Notes under the pieces: generated by a model
Told to the model about the DNA's origin: nothing
What the model saw: only the letters and a program-made list of their open reading frames with translations
Databases searched by the model: none
Program-made: the position numbers and the translations under genes
Shown: piece after piece, positions 27,363-36,409 of the stretch
How positions within the stretch are numbered: the first letter of the stretch is position 1
Layout of the letters: each line of letters begins with the position of its first letter
DNA from: Caballeronia terrestris
GTDB lineage: Bacteria > Pseudomonadota > Gammaproteobacteria > Burkholderiales > Burkholderiaceae
Reading direction: 5' to 3'
Length of the DNA: 64,000 nt
Assembly (NCBI RefSeq): GCF_001544515.1
Contig: NZ_FCOL02000001.1
Span: 310,001 to 374,000 of the forward strand

Positions 27363-29041
27363 GCCTTGCGCGGCTCAGGGGCGGCATCGTCTACGATCCC
27401 GCGAACGGCGTGAACGGCGAGCGCCGCGACGTGTATTTCCGCGACGGCCGCATCGTCGACAACGCGCAGAACGCACCCGTCGACGACGATTACGACGCCA
27501 CCGGCATGATCGTGATGGCGGGCGGCATCGACCTGCATTCGCACATCGGCGGCGGAAAGACCAATCTCTCGCGCTTGCTACTGCCTGAAGATCATCGCAA
27601 CGATCCCGCGCGCGAACGCGAGTCCGAAGGCAGCTATCTGCGGCTGCCGTCGTGCGGCGTCTGCACGCCGGGCACGCTCGCCACCGGCTACCGCTACGCC
27701 GAAATGGGCTACACGGCCGCCTTCGAGCCCGCGATGATGCCGTCCAACGCACGCCACACGCACCTCGAAATGGGCGACACGCCGATCATCGATCACGGCG
27801 CGTACGTCATGCTCGGCAACGACGAACTGCTGCTGCAGATGCTCGCCGCGCGCGACGGCTTCGAGCGGCTGCGCGACTACGTCGGCTGGACGATCAACGC
27901 GAGCAAGGCGCTCGGCGTGAAGGTGGTGAACCCCGGCGGCATCTCGGCGTTCAAGTTCAACCAGCGCTCGCTCGACGTGGACGAAGCGCATGTGCACTAC
28001 GGCATCACGCCGCGTGACGTGCTGCGCACGTTGTCGCGTGCGCTGACCGAGTTGCGCGTGCCGCATCCGTTGCACGTTCACGCGAGCAACCTCGGCGTGC
28101 CCGGCAACATCGACTCGACGGTCGCGACGATGGACGCCGCCGACGGCCTGCCGATCCACCTCACGCATATCCAGTTCCACAGCTACGGCGTGGAAGGCCC
28201 GCGCAAGTTTTCATCCGGCGCGCGCACGATCGCCGAGGCGGTGAACGCGCGGCCGAACGTCTCGATCGATGTCGGGCAGATCATCTTCGGGCAGACCGTG
28301 ACCGCGTCCGGCGACACGATGATGCAGTTCAAGAACGCACCGCTCGGCACGCCGCGCAAGTGGATCGTCGGCGATATCGAATGCGATGCGGGCTGCGGCG
28401 TCGTGCCGTTCCGCTATCGGGAGCAGAGTTACGTGAACGCGCTGCAATGGATCATCGGGCTCGAAATCTTCCTGCTCGTCGACGATCCGTGGCGCGTCTC
28501 GATGACGACCGATCATCCGAACGGCGGCCCGTTCACGAGTTATCCGCATCTGATTCGGCTGCTGATGGACAAGACGTTTCGCGACGAACAGCTCGACCGC
28601 CTGCATCCTGAGGCGAAGGTCGCGAGCGCGCTGCCTGAATTGAAGCGCGAACTGTCACTCTACGAGATCGCGATCATCACGCGCGCCGGTCCCGCGCGCC
28701 TGCTCGGCCTCAAGGATCGCGGGCAGTTGGGCGCGGGCGCGGCGGCAGATATCGCGGTGTATCGCGACGAGCCGGATCGCGAGCGCATGTTCACATCGCC
28801 CGCTTACGTGTTCAAGGACGGGCAACTCGTCGCGCGCGACGGGACGCTCGTCGCCACGCCCACAGGCGGCATCCACTTCGTATCGCCCGACTTCGATCGC
28901 GGCATCGAGAAGACGCTGCGCGCCTACAGCGACGCGAATCTCACCGGCAACTTCGCGCACGCCGCAATCAGCGACGACGAAATCTGCGCGTGCTGCCGGG
29001 GCGGCCGTCTGCTGCCGGTCGAATGCCTGACGACGACATGA
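27359..29041 (+). CDS. fhcA: Formyltransferase/hydrolase complex subunit A
   Basis: A 560-residue amidohydrolase-type subunit that hydrolyses formyl-methylofuran to formate. Metal-binding signs are GGIDLHSHIGGGK (His-x-His, about residue 60), LHVHASNLGVPGN and LPIHLTHIQFHSYG, and SMTTDHPNGGPFTSYPHL with the catalytic aspartate region. The C-terminus has a small cysteine pair, CACCRGG. It is the largest gene of the fhcBADC operon, joined by ATGA overlaps on both sides. Product formate would go to formate dehydrogenase encoded elsewhere. Confidence 0.95.
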   Translation: MSLARLRGGIVYDPANGVNGERRDVYFRDGRIVDNAQNAPVDDDYDATGMIVMAGGIDLHSHIGGGKTNLSRLLLPEDHRNDPARERESEGSYLRLPSCGVCTPGTLATGYRYAEMGYTAAFEPAMMPSNARHTHLEMGDTPIIDHGAYVMLGNDELLLQMLAARDGFERLRDYVGWTINASKALGVKVVNPGGISAFKFNQRSLDVDEAHVHYGITPRDVLRTLSRALTELRVPHPLHVHASNLGVPGNIDSTVATMDAADGLPIHLTHIQFHSYGVEGPRKFSSGARTIAEAVNARPNVSIDVGQIIFGQTVTASGDTMMQFKNAPLGTPRKWIVGDIECDAGCGVVPFRYREQSYVNALQWIIGLEIFLLVDDPWRVSMTTDHPNGGPFTSYPHLIRLLMDKTFRDEQLDRLHPEAKVASALPELKRELSLYEIAIITRAGPARLLGLKDRGQLGAGAAADIAVYRDEPDRERMFTSPAYVFKDGQLVARDGTLVATPTGGIHFVSPDFDRGIEKTLRAYSDANLTGNFAHAAISDDEICACCRGGRLLPVECLTTT

Positions 29042-29988
29042 GCGCCATGCAGATCAACGGCACGCTCATCGACGACACCTTCGCGGAAGCCTTTGCGATG
29101 AAGGCGACGCGCCTCGTCATCACCGCGCACACGCCGAAGTGGGCGCGCAACGCGGCGCTCTCGCTGACGGGCTTCGCGACCTCCGTGATCGATTGCGGCT
29201 GCGAGGCGGGCATCGAACGCGATCTTTCCGCCGATGAAACGCCCGACGGACGGCCCGGCATTGCGGTTCTGATGTTCGCGGTATCGTCGAAGGAATTGGC
29301 AAAGCAGGTCATCCGGCGCGTCGGCCAGTGCGTGCTCACATGCCCGACGACGGCGGTCTTCAGCGGCATCGACCCGGCGACGAGCCGCGCGCCACTTTCC
29401 GACAACGCGCCGCTCGGTGGCGGCCTGCGCTTCTTCGGCGACGGCTGGCAGATCTCGAAGATGATCGGCGACACGCGCTACTGGCGCGTCCCGGTGATGG
29501 ACGGCGAGTTCCTCTGCGAGGAAAGCACGGTCACGGTGAAGGCGGTCGGCGGCGGCAACCTGCTCTTTCTCGCGACAGGCATCGACGCCGCGCTCGCCGC
29601 CGCCGAAGCCGCCGTCACCGCGATGCACGCGCTGCCGAACGTGATCACGCCGTTTCCGGGCGGCGTCGTGCGCTCGGGGTCGAAGATCGGCTCCAAGTAC
29701 AAAGGCGCGACGGCTTCGACCAACGACGCGTTCTGCCCGACGCTCATCGGCTTGTCGCGCAAGAGTGAGTTGACGGCGGACGTCGCGTGCGTGCTGGAAA
29801 TCGTGATCGACGGCCTCACCGACGCCGACGTCGGCGCCGCGATGACAGCGGGCATCTCGGCCGCGTGCGAACTTGGGCGCGCGGCGGGCGTGCTGCGCAT
29901 TTCGGCAGGCAACTACGGCGGCAAGCTCGGGCCGTATCACTTTCATCTGCGCGAGTTGGCGGCCGGTGTCAGCGGGGGACGAGGATGA
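29038..29988 (+). CDS. fhcD: Formylmethylofuran:H4MPT formyltransferase
   Basis: A 316-residue formyltransferase subunit that moves the formyl group from formyl-H4MPT to methylofuran. Family blocks: INGTLIDDTFAEAFAMKATR at the start, GTASV-like segment replaced here by KYKGATASTNDAFCPTL, VITPFPGGVVRSGSKIG, and ISAGNYGGKLGPYHFHL at the end. The start is set by the ATGA overlap with fhcA and by family length. It is coupled to fhcC by a second ATGA. Confidence 0.96.
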   Translation: MSAMQINGTLIDDTFAEAFAMKATRLVITAHTPKWARNAALSLTGFATSVIDCGCEAGIERDLSADETPDGRPGIAVLMFAVSSKELAKQVIRRVGQCVLTCPTTAVFSGIDPATSRAPLSDNAPLGGGLRFFGDGWQISKMIGDTRYWRVPVMDGEFLCEESTVTVKAVGGGNLLFLATGIDAALAAAEAAVTAMHALPNVITPFPGGVVRSGSKIGSKYKGATASTNDAFCPTLIGLSRKSELTADVACVLEIVIDGLTDADVGAAMTAGISAACELGRAAGVLRISAGNYGGKLGPYHFHLRELAAGVSGGRG

Positions 29989-30806
29989 GCACGACCACGC
30001 TGCGGGTAAAAAATGCGCCCGGCTTTCGCGTCGATGCGTCGAAATTGCTGCCTGCGGCACTTGCTGCGCTATCGACTGACGATATCGCGCGACTGCGTCT
30101 TTCCGCAGGCAACGAAACGTGCGAAGCCGGTGATCTCTTCGACATCACGCGCTCGGATGGCGATGCCCTGGTGCTCATCATCGGAGGCGAAACTCGCTGG
30201 CTCGACCGCATCGGCGCGCAGATGGCCGAAGGTCGGCTTACCGTGCAGGGCATGGGCGGCGACTACGCGGGCCTTGGCATGTCGGGCGGCGAGTTGCACA
30301 TCGATGGCGACGCGGGACGCTTCACCGGCTGCGAAATGCGCGGCGGACGGCTGACCATCGCCGGCAACTCGGGCGATTTCGCTGCCGGCGCCCTGCCCGG
30401 CGACATGGAAGGCATGACGGGCGGCACGCTTACGATCCACGGCCACGCTGGCGCGCGTCTTGCGGACAGAATGCGGCGGGGCCTCGTAATCGTGGGCGGC
30501 GATGCGGGCGATTTCGCGGCATCGCGGATCGTCGCGGGGACGGTCTGCGTGGCGGGGTGCGTCGGCGCACACTATGCGTACGGGATGCGGCGCGGCACGC
30601 TGCTGCTCGCGCGCGAACCAGACCACTTGCCGCCGACGTTCGTAGCAGGCGGCCACGGCTTTCAGGTCTTCTGGTCGCTGCTGGTTCGCTCGCTTGCACG
30701 CGAAATCGCACCCTTCTCGACGCTCGACACTCACGCGCTCCCTCGCCGCCACGCGGGCGATCTGGCGGTGGACGGACGAGGGGAATTGCTGATCGCGCAA
30801 AGCTAG
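29985..30806 (+). CDS. fhcC: Formyltransferase/hydrolase complex subunit C
   Basis: A 273-residue subunit with the glutamate-synthase C-terminal beta-helix. The helix is visible as repeats of the type GGxLxIxGxAG: GGELHIDGDAGRFTG, GGRLTIAGNSGDFAA, GGTLTIHGHAGARLAD and RRGLVIVGGDAGDFA. In the complex this subunit brings the FhcA and FhcD active sites together. It closes the operon; the start overlaps the fhcD stop. A 59-base spacer separates it from cytochrome b561. Confidence 0.95.
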   Translation: MSTTTLRVKNAPGFRVDASKLLPAALAALSTDDIARLRLSAGNETCEAGDLFDITRSDGDALVLIIGGETRWLDRIGAQMAEGRLTVQGMGGDYAGLGMSGGELHIDGDAGRFTGCEMRGGRLTIAGNSGDFAAGALPGDMEGMTGGTLTIHGHAGARLADRMRRGLVIVGGDAGDFAASRIVAGTVCVAGCVGAHYAYGMRRGTLLLAREPDHLPPTFVAGGHGFQVFWSLLVRSLAREIAPFSTLDTHALPRRHAGDLAVDGRGELLIAQS

Positions 30807-30865
30807 CGGCGGGAGAAGAATGGAACAGGCGTCAGATTTAAGGACCCCCTTCAAAGGAGCCTGAC

Positions 30866-31441
30866 ATGAATGCTGCGCAGTCGCCCGACGCGATCCGCAA
30901 TGCGCGGGAACGCCCCGCGCCGGGAACGCGCTTCGCGCTGCCGCTGATCGTGCTGCACTGGCTGATCGCGCTTTGCATCATCGCCATGCTCGGCATCGGC
31001 TTGTACATGGTCGGGCTGCCGAAGGGACTGCCCTTCAAGGCGACGGTAATCAACTTCCACAAGTCGCTGGGACTGACGGTTTTCCTGCTGGTGCTGATCC
31101 GCATCATGGTACGCATGGCTTACGGTGGACCGCCTCTGCCGCCGATGCAAACGTGGCAACGCGCCGCCGCGAGCACTACGCAGGCTCTTTTATATGTGTG
31201 TATGGTCGGTATGCCGTTGACCGGGTATCTCGGATCGTCATTCAACAAGTACGGGACGCGCTTTTGGGGAATCGATTTGCCTAAATGGGGCTGGGAAGAT
31301 GCACAGTTGCGGCACCTGTTCTTTACCGCGCACGAGGTGATCGCCTGGACGATGATCGTGCTGATCGCGTTGCATTTCGCTGGCGCGATGAAGCATCAGT
31401 TCATCGATCGCGATGGGCTTTTGCGAAGGATGCTGCCATGA
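30866..31441 (+). CDS. Cytochrome b561 family protein
   Basis: A 191-residue inner-membrane dihaem cytochrome b of bacterial b561 type. There are four hydrophobic segments: PLIVLHWLIALCIIAMLGIG (with a haem His), LGLTVFLLVLIRIMVRMAY, ALLYVCMVGMPLTGYLG, and LFFTAHEVIAWTMIVLIALHFAG (with further His residues). Such proteins pass electrons between the quinone pool and periplasmic partners. A ribosome site (AAAGGAG) lies before the ATG. It is joined to pqqB through a tiny coupling frame, so its function is probably tied to PQQ-dependent oxidation; that is inference. Confidence 0.88.
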   Translation: MNAAQSPDAIRNARERPAPGTRFALPLIVLHWLIALCIIAMLGIGLYMVGLPKGLPFKATVINFHKSLGLTVFLLVLIRIMVRMAYGGPPLPPMQTWQRAAASTTQALLYVCMVGMPLTGYLGSSFNKYGTRFWGIDLPKWGWEDAQLRHLFFTAHEVIAWTMIVLIALHFAGAMKHQFIDRDGLLRRMLP

Positions 31442-31485
31442 ACGTTTCGCTCGAGCACGACAACCGGGACACATCCAACACATGA
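31438..31485 (+). CDS. 15-residue coupling ORF between cytochrome b561 and pqqB
   Basis: A possible mini-gene encoding [15 protein letters not shown]. Its ATG overlaps the cytochrome b561 stop (ATGA) and its stop overlaps the pqqB start (ATGA), so ribosomes could pass through all three. A ribosome-like site (GAAGGA at 31425) lies eight bases before it. It has no E-x3-Y pair and therefore is not a second PqqA. It may have no function beyond coupling, or be a degraded pqqA; translation is not proven. Confidence 0.4.
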   Translation: MNVSLEHDNRDTSNT

Positions 31486-32402
31486 AAATCAAAGTCCTGG
31501 GATCTTCAGCCGGCGGCGGTTTCCCGCAGTGGAACTGCAACTGCCGCAATTGCGACGGCGTGCGCAAAGGCACGCTGAAGGCGACGCCGCGCACGCAATC
31601 GTCGATTGCTGTCAGCGATAACGGCACGGATTGGCTTTTGGTGAACGCCTCCCCCGATATCCTCACGCAGATCGCCGCGAACCGCGAACTCCAGCCCGCT
31701 CGCCGCCCGCGCGATTCAGGCATCGCCGCCGTGCTCACGATCGACGCGCAGATCGACCACGTCACCGGTCTCCTGATGCTGCGCGAGCGCGACACGCCCT
31801 TGCCGCTCTACGTCACCGATCCGGTTTGGCAGGACCTCTCGACAGGTTTTCCCATCACGTCGATCCTCGCGCACTATTGCAAAGTAGAGCGCCACCGCAT
31901 CGCACTGGACGACGGACCGCTCGCGATCCCCGCGTTGCAAAAGACGCGCATCGAAGCGCTGCCGCTCACGAGCAAGGCGCCACCGTATTCACCGCATCGC
32001 GAGGCCCCAGAGCGCGGCGACAACATCGGCCTCGTCTTCACCGATACGGCGACGAACAAGCGCGTCTTCTACGCGCCTGGTTTAGGCGCAATGGAACCGC
32101 ACGTGTACGAAGCGATGGCAAACGCCGACCTGATCCTCGTCGACGGCACCCTCTGGACCGACGATGAAATGATCCGCCTCGGCCTCTCGAAGAAGACTGG
32201 CGCCGACATGGGACACCTCGCGCAATCGGGCGCGGGCGGCATGATCGAAGTGCTCGATTCGATCGACCGGCCCGGCGCTCGCAAGGTCTTGATCCACATC
32301 AACAACACGAACCCGATCCTCGTCGAGGATGGCCCCGAGCGGCGCTTGCTGGCCGGGCACGGCATCGAGGTCGCCAGCGACGGCATGGCGTTCGAACTAT
32401 GA
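31482..32402 (+). CDS. pqqB: PQQ biosynthesis protein PqqB
   Basis: A 306-residue metallo-beta-lactamase-fold protein that acts on the crosslinked PqqA-derived intermediate, probably as a hydroxylase. The start [20 protein letters not shown] with NCRNCDG is characteristic, and [16 protein letters not shown] is the family version of the metal motif. [12 protein letters not shown] is the C-terminal signature. It overlaps pqqC by ATGA; the chosen start overlaps the small frame upstream. Confidence 0.97.
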   Translation: MKIKVLGSSAGGGFPQWNCNCRNCDGVRKGTLKATPRTQSSIAVSDNGTDWLLVNASPDILTQIAANRELQPARRPRDSGIAAVLTIDAQIDHVTGLLMLRERDTPLPLYVTDPVWQDLSTGFPITSILAHYCKVERHRIALDDGPLAIPALQKTRIEALPLTSKAPPYSPHREAPERGDNIGLVFTDTATNKRVFYAPGLGAMEPHVYEAMANADLILVDGTLWTDDEMIRLGLSKKTGADMGHLAQSGAGGMIEVLDSIDRPGARKVLIHINNTNPILVEDGPERRLLAGHGIEVASDGMAFEL

Positions 32403-33124
32403 GCATGCACGGAGATTCATCGATGAAGGAAGATGCGAAACCCGCCTGGACCCGCGAAGAATTCGAGGCGCAACTGCGCGCGAAGGGCACCGCGTACCAC
32501 ATTCATCATCCGTTCAACGTGAAGATGAATAGCGGCGGTTGCTCGCGCGAACAGATCCGCGGCTGGGTCGCGAACCGCTTCTACTATCAGATCAACATTC
32601 CGCTAAAGGACGGCGCGGTCATCTCGAACTGTCCCGATCGCGAGACACGCCGCCGCTGGGTGCTGCGCATCCTCGATCACGACGGCTACGGCGACCAGGA
32701 GGGCGGCATCGAAGCATGGGCGAGACTCGGCGATGCAGTCGGTCTCACGCGCGATGAACTGTGGTCCTTGAAGCACGTCGCGCCGGGCGTGCGCTTCGCC
32801 GTCGATGCGTACGTGAACTTCGCGCGCCGCGCGCCGTGGCAGGAAGCGGTGTGCTCGTCGCTGACCGAAATGTTCGCGCCGCAAATCCACAAGGACCGGC
32901 TATCGACGTGGCCCGAGCACTATCCGTGGATCGAACCGGTCGGTCTCGCGTATTTCCGCTCGCGCATCACGCTTGCGCAACGCGACGTCGAACACGGCCT
33001 CGAAGTGACGCTCGATCATTTCAAGCGACGCGAGCAGCAGGAGCGCGCGCTGGAAATCCTGCAATTCAAGCTCGATATCCTCTGGACCATGCTCGACTCC
33101 ATCGAAAAGGCGTTCCCGGAATGA
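32399..33124 (+). CDS. pqqC: PQQ synthase PqqC
   Basis: A 241-residue cofactor-free oxidase that performs the last ring closure and eight-electron oxidation to PQQ. Family blocks: [40 protein letters not shown], and [19 protein letters not shown]. The start at 32399 keeps the ATGA coupling to pqqB; ATG 32423 (MKEDAKPAW) is a shorter alternative and gives a more usual family length. Confidence 0.97.
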   Translation: MSMHGDSSMKEDAKPAWTREEFEAQLRAKGTAYHIHHPFNVKMNSGGCSREQIRGWVANRFYYQINIPLKDGAVISNCPDRETRRRWVLRILDHDGYGDQEGGIEAWARLGDAVGLTRDELWSLKHVAPGVRFAVDAYVNFARRAPWQEAVCSSLTEMFAPQIHKDRLSTWPEHYPWIEPVGLAYFRSRITLAQRDVEHGLEVTLDHFKRREQQERALEILQFKLDILWTMLDSIEKAFPE

Positions 33125-33387
33125 CCGACGACAACGCGCTTCGCCCGAAGTTAAAAAGCCTTTTCCGCTTGCAGTGGGAACCGGTGCAGGACGCGCACGT
33201 CCTGCTGTATCCCGAAGGCATGGTGAAGCTGAACCAGAGCGCCGCGCAGATTCTCCTGCGCTGCGACGGCACGCGTGACGTGCCCGCGCTCGTCGCCGAT
33301 CTCGAACAGGCGTTCAACACGAGCGGCCTCGATGCCGACGTGCGCGCGTTCATCGCCGGCGCGCAATCGCGCGGCTGGCTGGAGTGA
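33121..33387 (+). CDS. pqqD: PqqA-binding chaperone PqqD
   Basis: An 88-residue PqqD that holds the PqqA peptide and presents it to the radical enzyme PqqE. Seen: [20 protein letters not shown] and [20 protein letters not shown], then [13 protein letters not shown]. It is a separate gene, as in most Proteobacteria, with ATGA overlap to pqqC and a 4-base gap to pqqE. Confidence 0.96.
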   Translation: MTDDNALRPKLKSLFRLQWEPVQDAHVLLYPEGMVKLNQSAAQILLRCDGTRDVPALVADLEQAFNTSGLDADVRAFIAGAQSRGWLE

Positions 33388-33391
33388 GAGC

Positions 33392-34576
33392 ATGACCGAC
33401 TTATCGCAACCGCTGGCCCAAGCGAAGCCTGCTGCCATCGCGCCGCCGTTGTGGCTGCTCGCGGAACTGACGTACCGCTGTCCGCTGCACTGCGTGTTCT
33501 GCTACAACCCGGTGAACTACACGGATCACAAGAGCGAGCTCAGCACCGCGCAATGGGTGGATGTGTTGCGGCAAGCGCGCGCGCTCGGCGCCGCGCAACT
33601 CGGCTTCTCGGGCGGCGAACCGCTGTTGCGCGACGATCTGGAAGAACTCGTCGGTGAGGCGCGCAAGCTCGGGTTCTATACGAACCTCATCACGTCGGGC
33701 GTCGGACTGACCGACAAGCGGCTCGATGCGCTGAAGGATGCCGGCCTCGATCACATCCAGCTATCGTTTCAGGACTCGACGCAGGAGCTCAACGATTTTC
33801 TGAGCAGCACGCGCACGTTCGAACTGAAGAACCGCGTCGCACAGGCGATCAAGGCGCACGGCTTTCCGATGGTGCTCAACTGCGTGCTGCATCGCTATAA
33901 CCTGCCACATGTGGACCGGATCATCGACATGGCGCTCGCGATGGGCGCCGAATATCTCGAGCTTGCGAACACGCAGTACTACGGCTGGGCGCATACGAAT
34001 CGCGCGCAGTTGATGCCGACCGCCGAGCAGCTGCAGGAAGCGGAAGCGGTGGTCGAGCGCTATCGGCGCGAAATCGGCGACAAGTGCAAGATCTTCTTCG
34101 TCGTGCCCGATTATTTCGAGCGGCGTCCGAAGCGCTGCATGAACGGCTGGGGTTCGGTGTTCCTCGGCATCGCGCCCGATGGCGCCGCATTGCCGTGCCA
34201 CACGGCGCGCTCGCTGCCGGGCCTCACGTTCCCGAACGTCACCGATACGCCGCTCAAGGACATCTGGTACGAGAGCGATGCGTTCAACCGCTTTCGCGGC
34301 TTCGACTGGATGAAGGAGCCGTGCCGCAGTTGCGACGAGAAGACGATCGACCTCGGCGGCTGCCGCTGCCAGGCGTATCTGCTCACGCAAGACCCCGCGA
34401 ACGCCGATCCGGTTTGCGACAAGTCACCGCATCACGAGAGCGTCATCAAGGTCGTGCGCGCAGCGGCCGCGCGCGCGCCCGACGAGCACCCCGTCCTCTT
34501 TCGCAACGATGCCAATTCGCGGCGCCTCGCGGCATCGGGCGACGATGATCCTCCCACGCAAGGAGCCCCGACATGA
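33392..34576 (+). CDS. pqqE: Radical SAM PqqA peptide cyclase PqqE
   Basis: A 394-residue radical SAM enzyme that forms the carbon-carbon bond between glutamate and tyrosine of PqqA. The SAM cluster is C30-x3-C34-x2-C37 in YRCPLHCVFCYNP; GFSGGEPLLRDD is the SAM-binding GGE motif. The C-terminal SPASM domain holds further cysteines (KRCMNGWG, ALPCHTARS, CRSCDEKTIDLGGCRCQ). The start is four bases after pqqD. Its stop overlaps the response regulator gene, linking the regulator to PQQ synthesis. Confidence 0.97.
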   Translation: MTDLSQPLAQAKPAAIAPPLWLLAELTYRCPLHCVFCYNPVNYTDHKSELSTAQWVDVLRQARALGAAQLGFSGGEPLLRDDLEELVGEARKLGFYTNLITSGVGLTDKRLDALKDAGLDHIQLSFQDSTQELNDFLSSTRTFELKNRVAQAIKAHGFPMVLNCVLHRYNLPHVDRIIDMALAMGAEYLELANTQYYGWAHTNRAQLMPTAEQLQEAEAVVERYRREIGDKCKIFFVVPDYFERRPKRCMNGWGSVFLGIAPDGAALPCHTARSLPGLTFPNVTDTPLKDIWYESDAFNRFRGFDWMKEPCRSCDEKTIDLGGCRCQAYLLTQDPANADPVCDKSPHHESVIKVVRAAAARAPDEHPVLFRNDANSRRLAASGDDDPPTQGAPT

Positions 34577-35253
34577 CGACCGCCGATATCTCCGTCCTGC
34601 TGGTCGACGATCACGCCGTCGTGCGCGAGGGCTATCGGCGGCTGCTCGAATTGAGCCCCGATGTGCGCGTCGCGGGCGAAGCCGCGAACGCCGGCGAGGC
34701 GTATCAGCGCTTCTGCGCGCTGCAGCCAGACGTCGTCGTGATGGATCTCGCGTTGCCGGGCGCGAGCGGCATCGAAGCGATGCGGCGCATGCTCGCGCGC
34801 GAATCCGATGCGCACGTGCTGATCTTCAGCGTTCACGAGGAAGCGATCTTCGTGCGCCGCGCACTCGATGCCGGCGCGCGCGGCTATGTGACGAAGGCGA
34901 GCGCGCCCGACGTGCTCGTCGAAGCGGTGCGCTCAGTCGCGCGGCGCGTGTGCTATCTCAGCGCCGACATCTCGCAGGCGCTCGCATTGCGCGCGACGTT
35001 CCAGGAAGGCCCGCCCGGACGACAACTTTCCGCGCGTGAGTTCGAAGTGCTGCGTCTGCTCGTGCAGGGCTACACGCTCCCGAGCATCGCGGAGAGGCTG
35101 GGCTTGAGCCAGAAGACGGTGGCGAACCACCAGTCAGTGATCCGGCAGAAATTCGGCGCCGATAACGGCGTTCAGCTCGCTCAGATGGCAACCCGCCTCG
35201 GCCTTCAGTTCTCCGACTTCGCCGGCTCGCTCGGTTCGGGATCGCCGGCCTGA
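34573..35253 (+). CDS. NarL/LuxR-type response regulator
   Basis: A 226-residue response regulator. The receiver domain has acidic residues in VLLVDDHAVV, the phospho-acceptor D58 in VVVMDLALPG, and the switch lysine in GYVTKAS. The C-terminal helix-turn-helix is LSAREFEVLRLLVQGYTLPS to VANHQSVIRQKFG. It is joined to pqqE by an ATGA overlap and overlaps the 3-prime end of the sensor kinase gene on the other strand by 49 bases. By context it may control PQQ or quinoprotein dehydrogenase genes, as related regulators do in Pseudomonas alcohol oxidation. Confidence 0.92.
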   Translation: MTTADISVLLVDDHAVVREGYRRLLELSPDVRVAGEAANAGEAYQRFCALQPDVVVMDLALPGASGIEAMRRMLARESDAHVLIFSVHEEAIFVRRALDAGARGYVTKASAPDVLVEAVRSVARRVCYLSADISQALALRATFQEGPPGRQLSAREFEVLRLLVQGYTLPSIAERLGLSQKTVANHQSVIRQKFGADNGVQLAQMATRLGLQFSDFAGSLGSGSPA

Positions 35254-36224
35254 GCGGGCACGCGCGCGCAGAAGAGAAAGCCATTGCCCGGCGTGCTCGC
35301 GATGTGAAACTCACCGCCGAGCGCCTCGACGCGTTCGCGCATGCCGATCAATCCCAGGCCTCGACGCGGTTTCGCGAGGTCCATGCCGGGACCATCGTCG
35401 GCCATCGTCACGACAATCTCGCCCGCGCGATTCCCTTCTTCCGGCGCGCGCACCAGATAAATCTCCACGCGTGAAGCGCGCGCGAACTTCGATACGTTGG
35501 TCAAGCCCTCCTGCACCAGCCGATAGAGCGTGATGTTCAGCGCATCGGTCAGTTCGGAGAAATCGCCGTCGACGGTCAGCGTGAAGCTCGCCTGAGGCAA
35601 GCGCTCGCGCCAGCTTTCGACGCAATGTTCGAGCGCGGTCGGCAAGCCAAACTCATCGAGCCCGATCGGCCGGAGGCGCCGAATCATCCCGCCGATCTCG
35701 CGATACACGTGATTCGCGCTTTGCATCAGCGCGAGCGCGAGCCGATGCACCTCGGGTTCGCGTTGCGCGGACAGATCGCGAATACGCCCCGCATCGAGCG
35801 AGATCGCGTTCAGGTACTGGCCAAGTTCATCGTGCAACTCGCGCGCAAGGTGGCGACGCTCTGCCTCCTGTGCGTCGAGAGCCTGCATCGCGAGACGCCG
35901 GTTGTCGGCGAGCAGCCGCTCGGCTTCCTCTTCCAGCGTGCGCCGCCGCGCGAGTTCCTGCTGCGACTCGCGATAGCGCCGCCACGCGAACCACGCGAAA
36001 CCGGTCGCGAGCACGAAGAGCGTGCCGGGCAATTCGTCGAGCTGGAAGCGCTCGGCGCTGCGCGTCCAGTGATACGCGAACTCGCTGAAGTCGAAGCGCG
36101 CGAATAGCACGCCCGCAAGCGCGGTGATCGCGAGCACGCACAGCAGATCGCGCCGCACGGTGGCGTGCCGCGTTGGGTGCTTCGCGCGCAATGGGAGGGA
36201 GTCGGGTGGCATCACGGAATGCAT
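35205..36224 (-). CDS. NarX-type sensor histidine kinase
   Basis: A kinase of about 339 residues. Two membrane segments (LLCVLAITALAGVLFARFDF and PGTLFVLATGFAWFAW) flank a periplasmic loop of only about 25 residues, then a coiled region rich in E and R. The HisKA_3 phospho-acceptor is in RRHLARELHDELGQYLNAI, and the ATPase domain has VTMADDGPGMDL and RGLGLIGMRERVEALGG. It converges on the response regulator gene and very likely phosphorylates it. The start is uncertain: 36224 (MHSVMPPDS) or 36212; the longer frame to 36356 is probably not translated. Confidence 0.88.
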   Translation of the reverse strand: MHSVMPPDSLPLRAKHPTRHATVRRDLLCVLAITALAGVLFARFDFSEFAYHWTRSAERFQLDELPGTLFVLATGFAWFAWRRYRESQQELARRRTLEEEAERLLADNRRLAMQALDAQEAERRHLARELHDELGQYLNAISLDAGRIRDLSAQREPEVHRLALALMQSANHVYREIGGMIRRLRPIGLDEFGLPTALEHCVESWRERLPQASFTLTVDGDFSELTDALNITLYRLVQEGLTNVSKFARASRVEIYLVRAPEEGNRAGEIVVTMADDGPGMDLAKPRRGLGLIGMRERVEALGGEFHIASTPGNGFLFCARVPAQAGDPEPSEPAKSEN

Positions 36225-36366
36225 TTTACGCAGGTGCCTCGTGTGCGTAGGGCTCATCGAACCGCATTTGGGAAGGCTTCCCCGCGCGATCGGGAGAACT
36301 TCCCGGGGCGCGGGGCGTTTGCTTGTGCGACGCTTACAGCAAAGGCCCAAGGCCATAAAAGAACGA

Positions 36367-36388
36367 GAGTAAGCGCTAAAGCGCTAAC
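36367..36388 (+). promoter_or_regulatory. Leader palindrome before the TonB receptor
   Basis: The core AGCGCTAAAGCGCT ends 21 bases before the receptor start, with a GACAGGAG ribosome site between. It is the second of three copies in the window. One frame across it reads SAKALTLIDRRRR and stops at 36413, overlapping the receptor start codon as ATGA, so a leader peptide coupled to the receptor is possible. Confidence 0.6.
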
Positions 36389-36409
36389 TCTCATCGACAG
36401 GAGACGACG

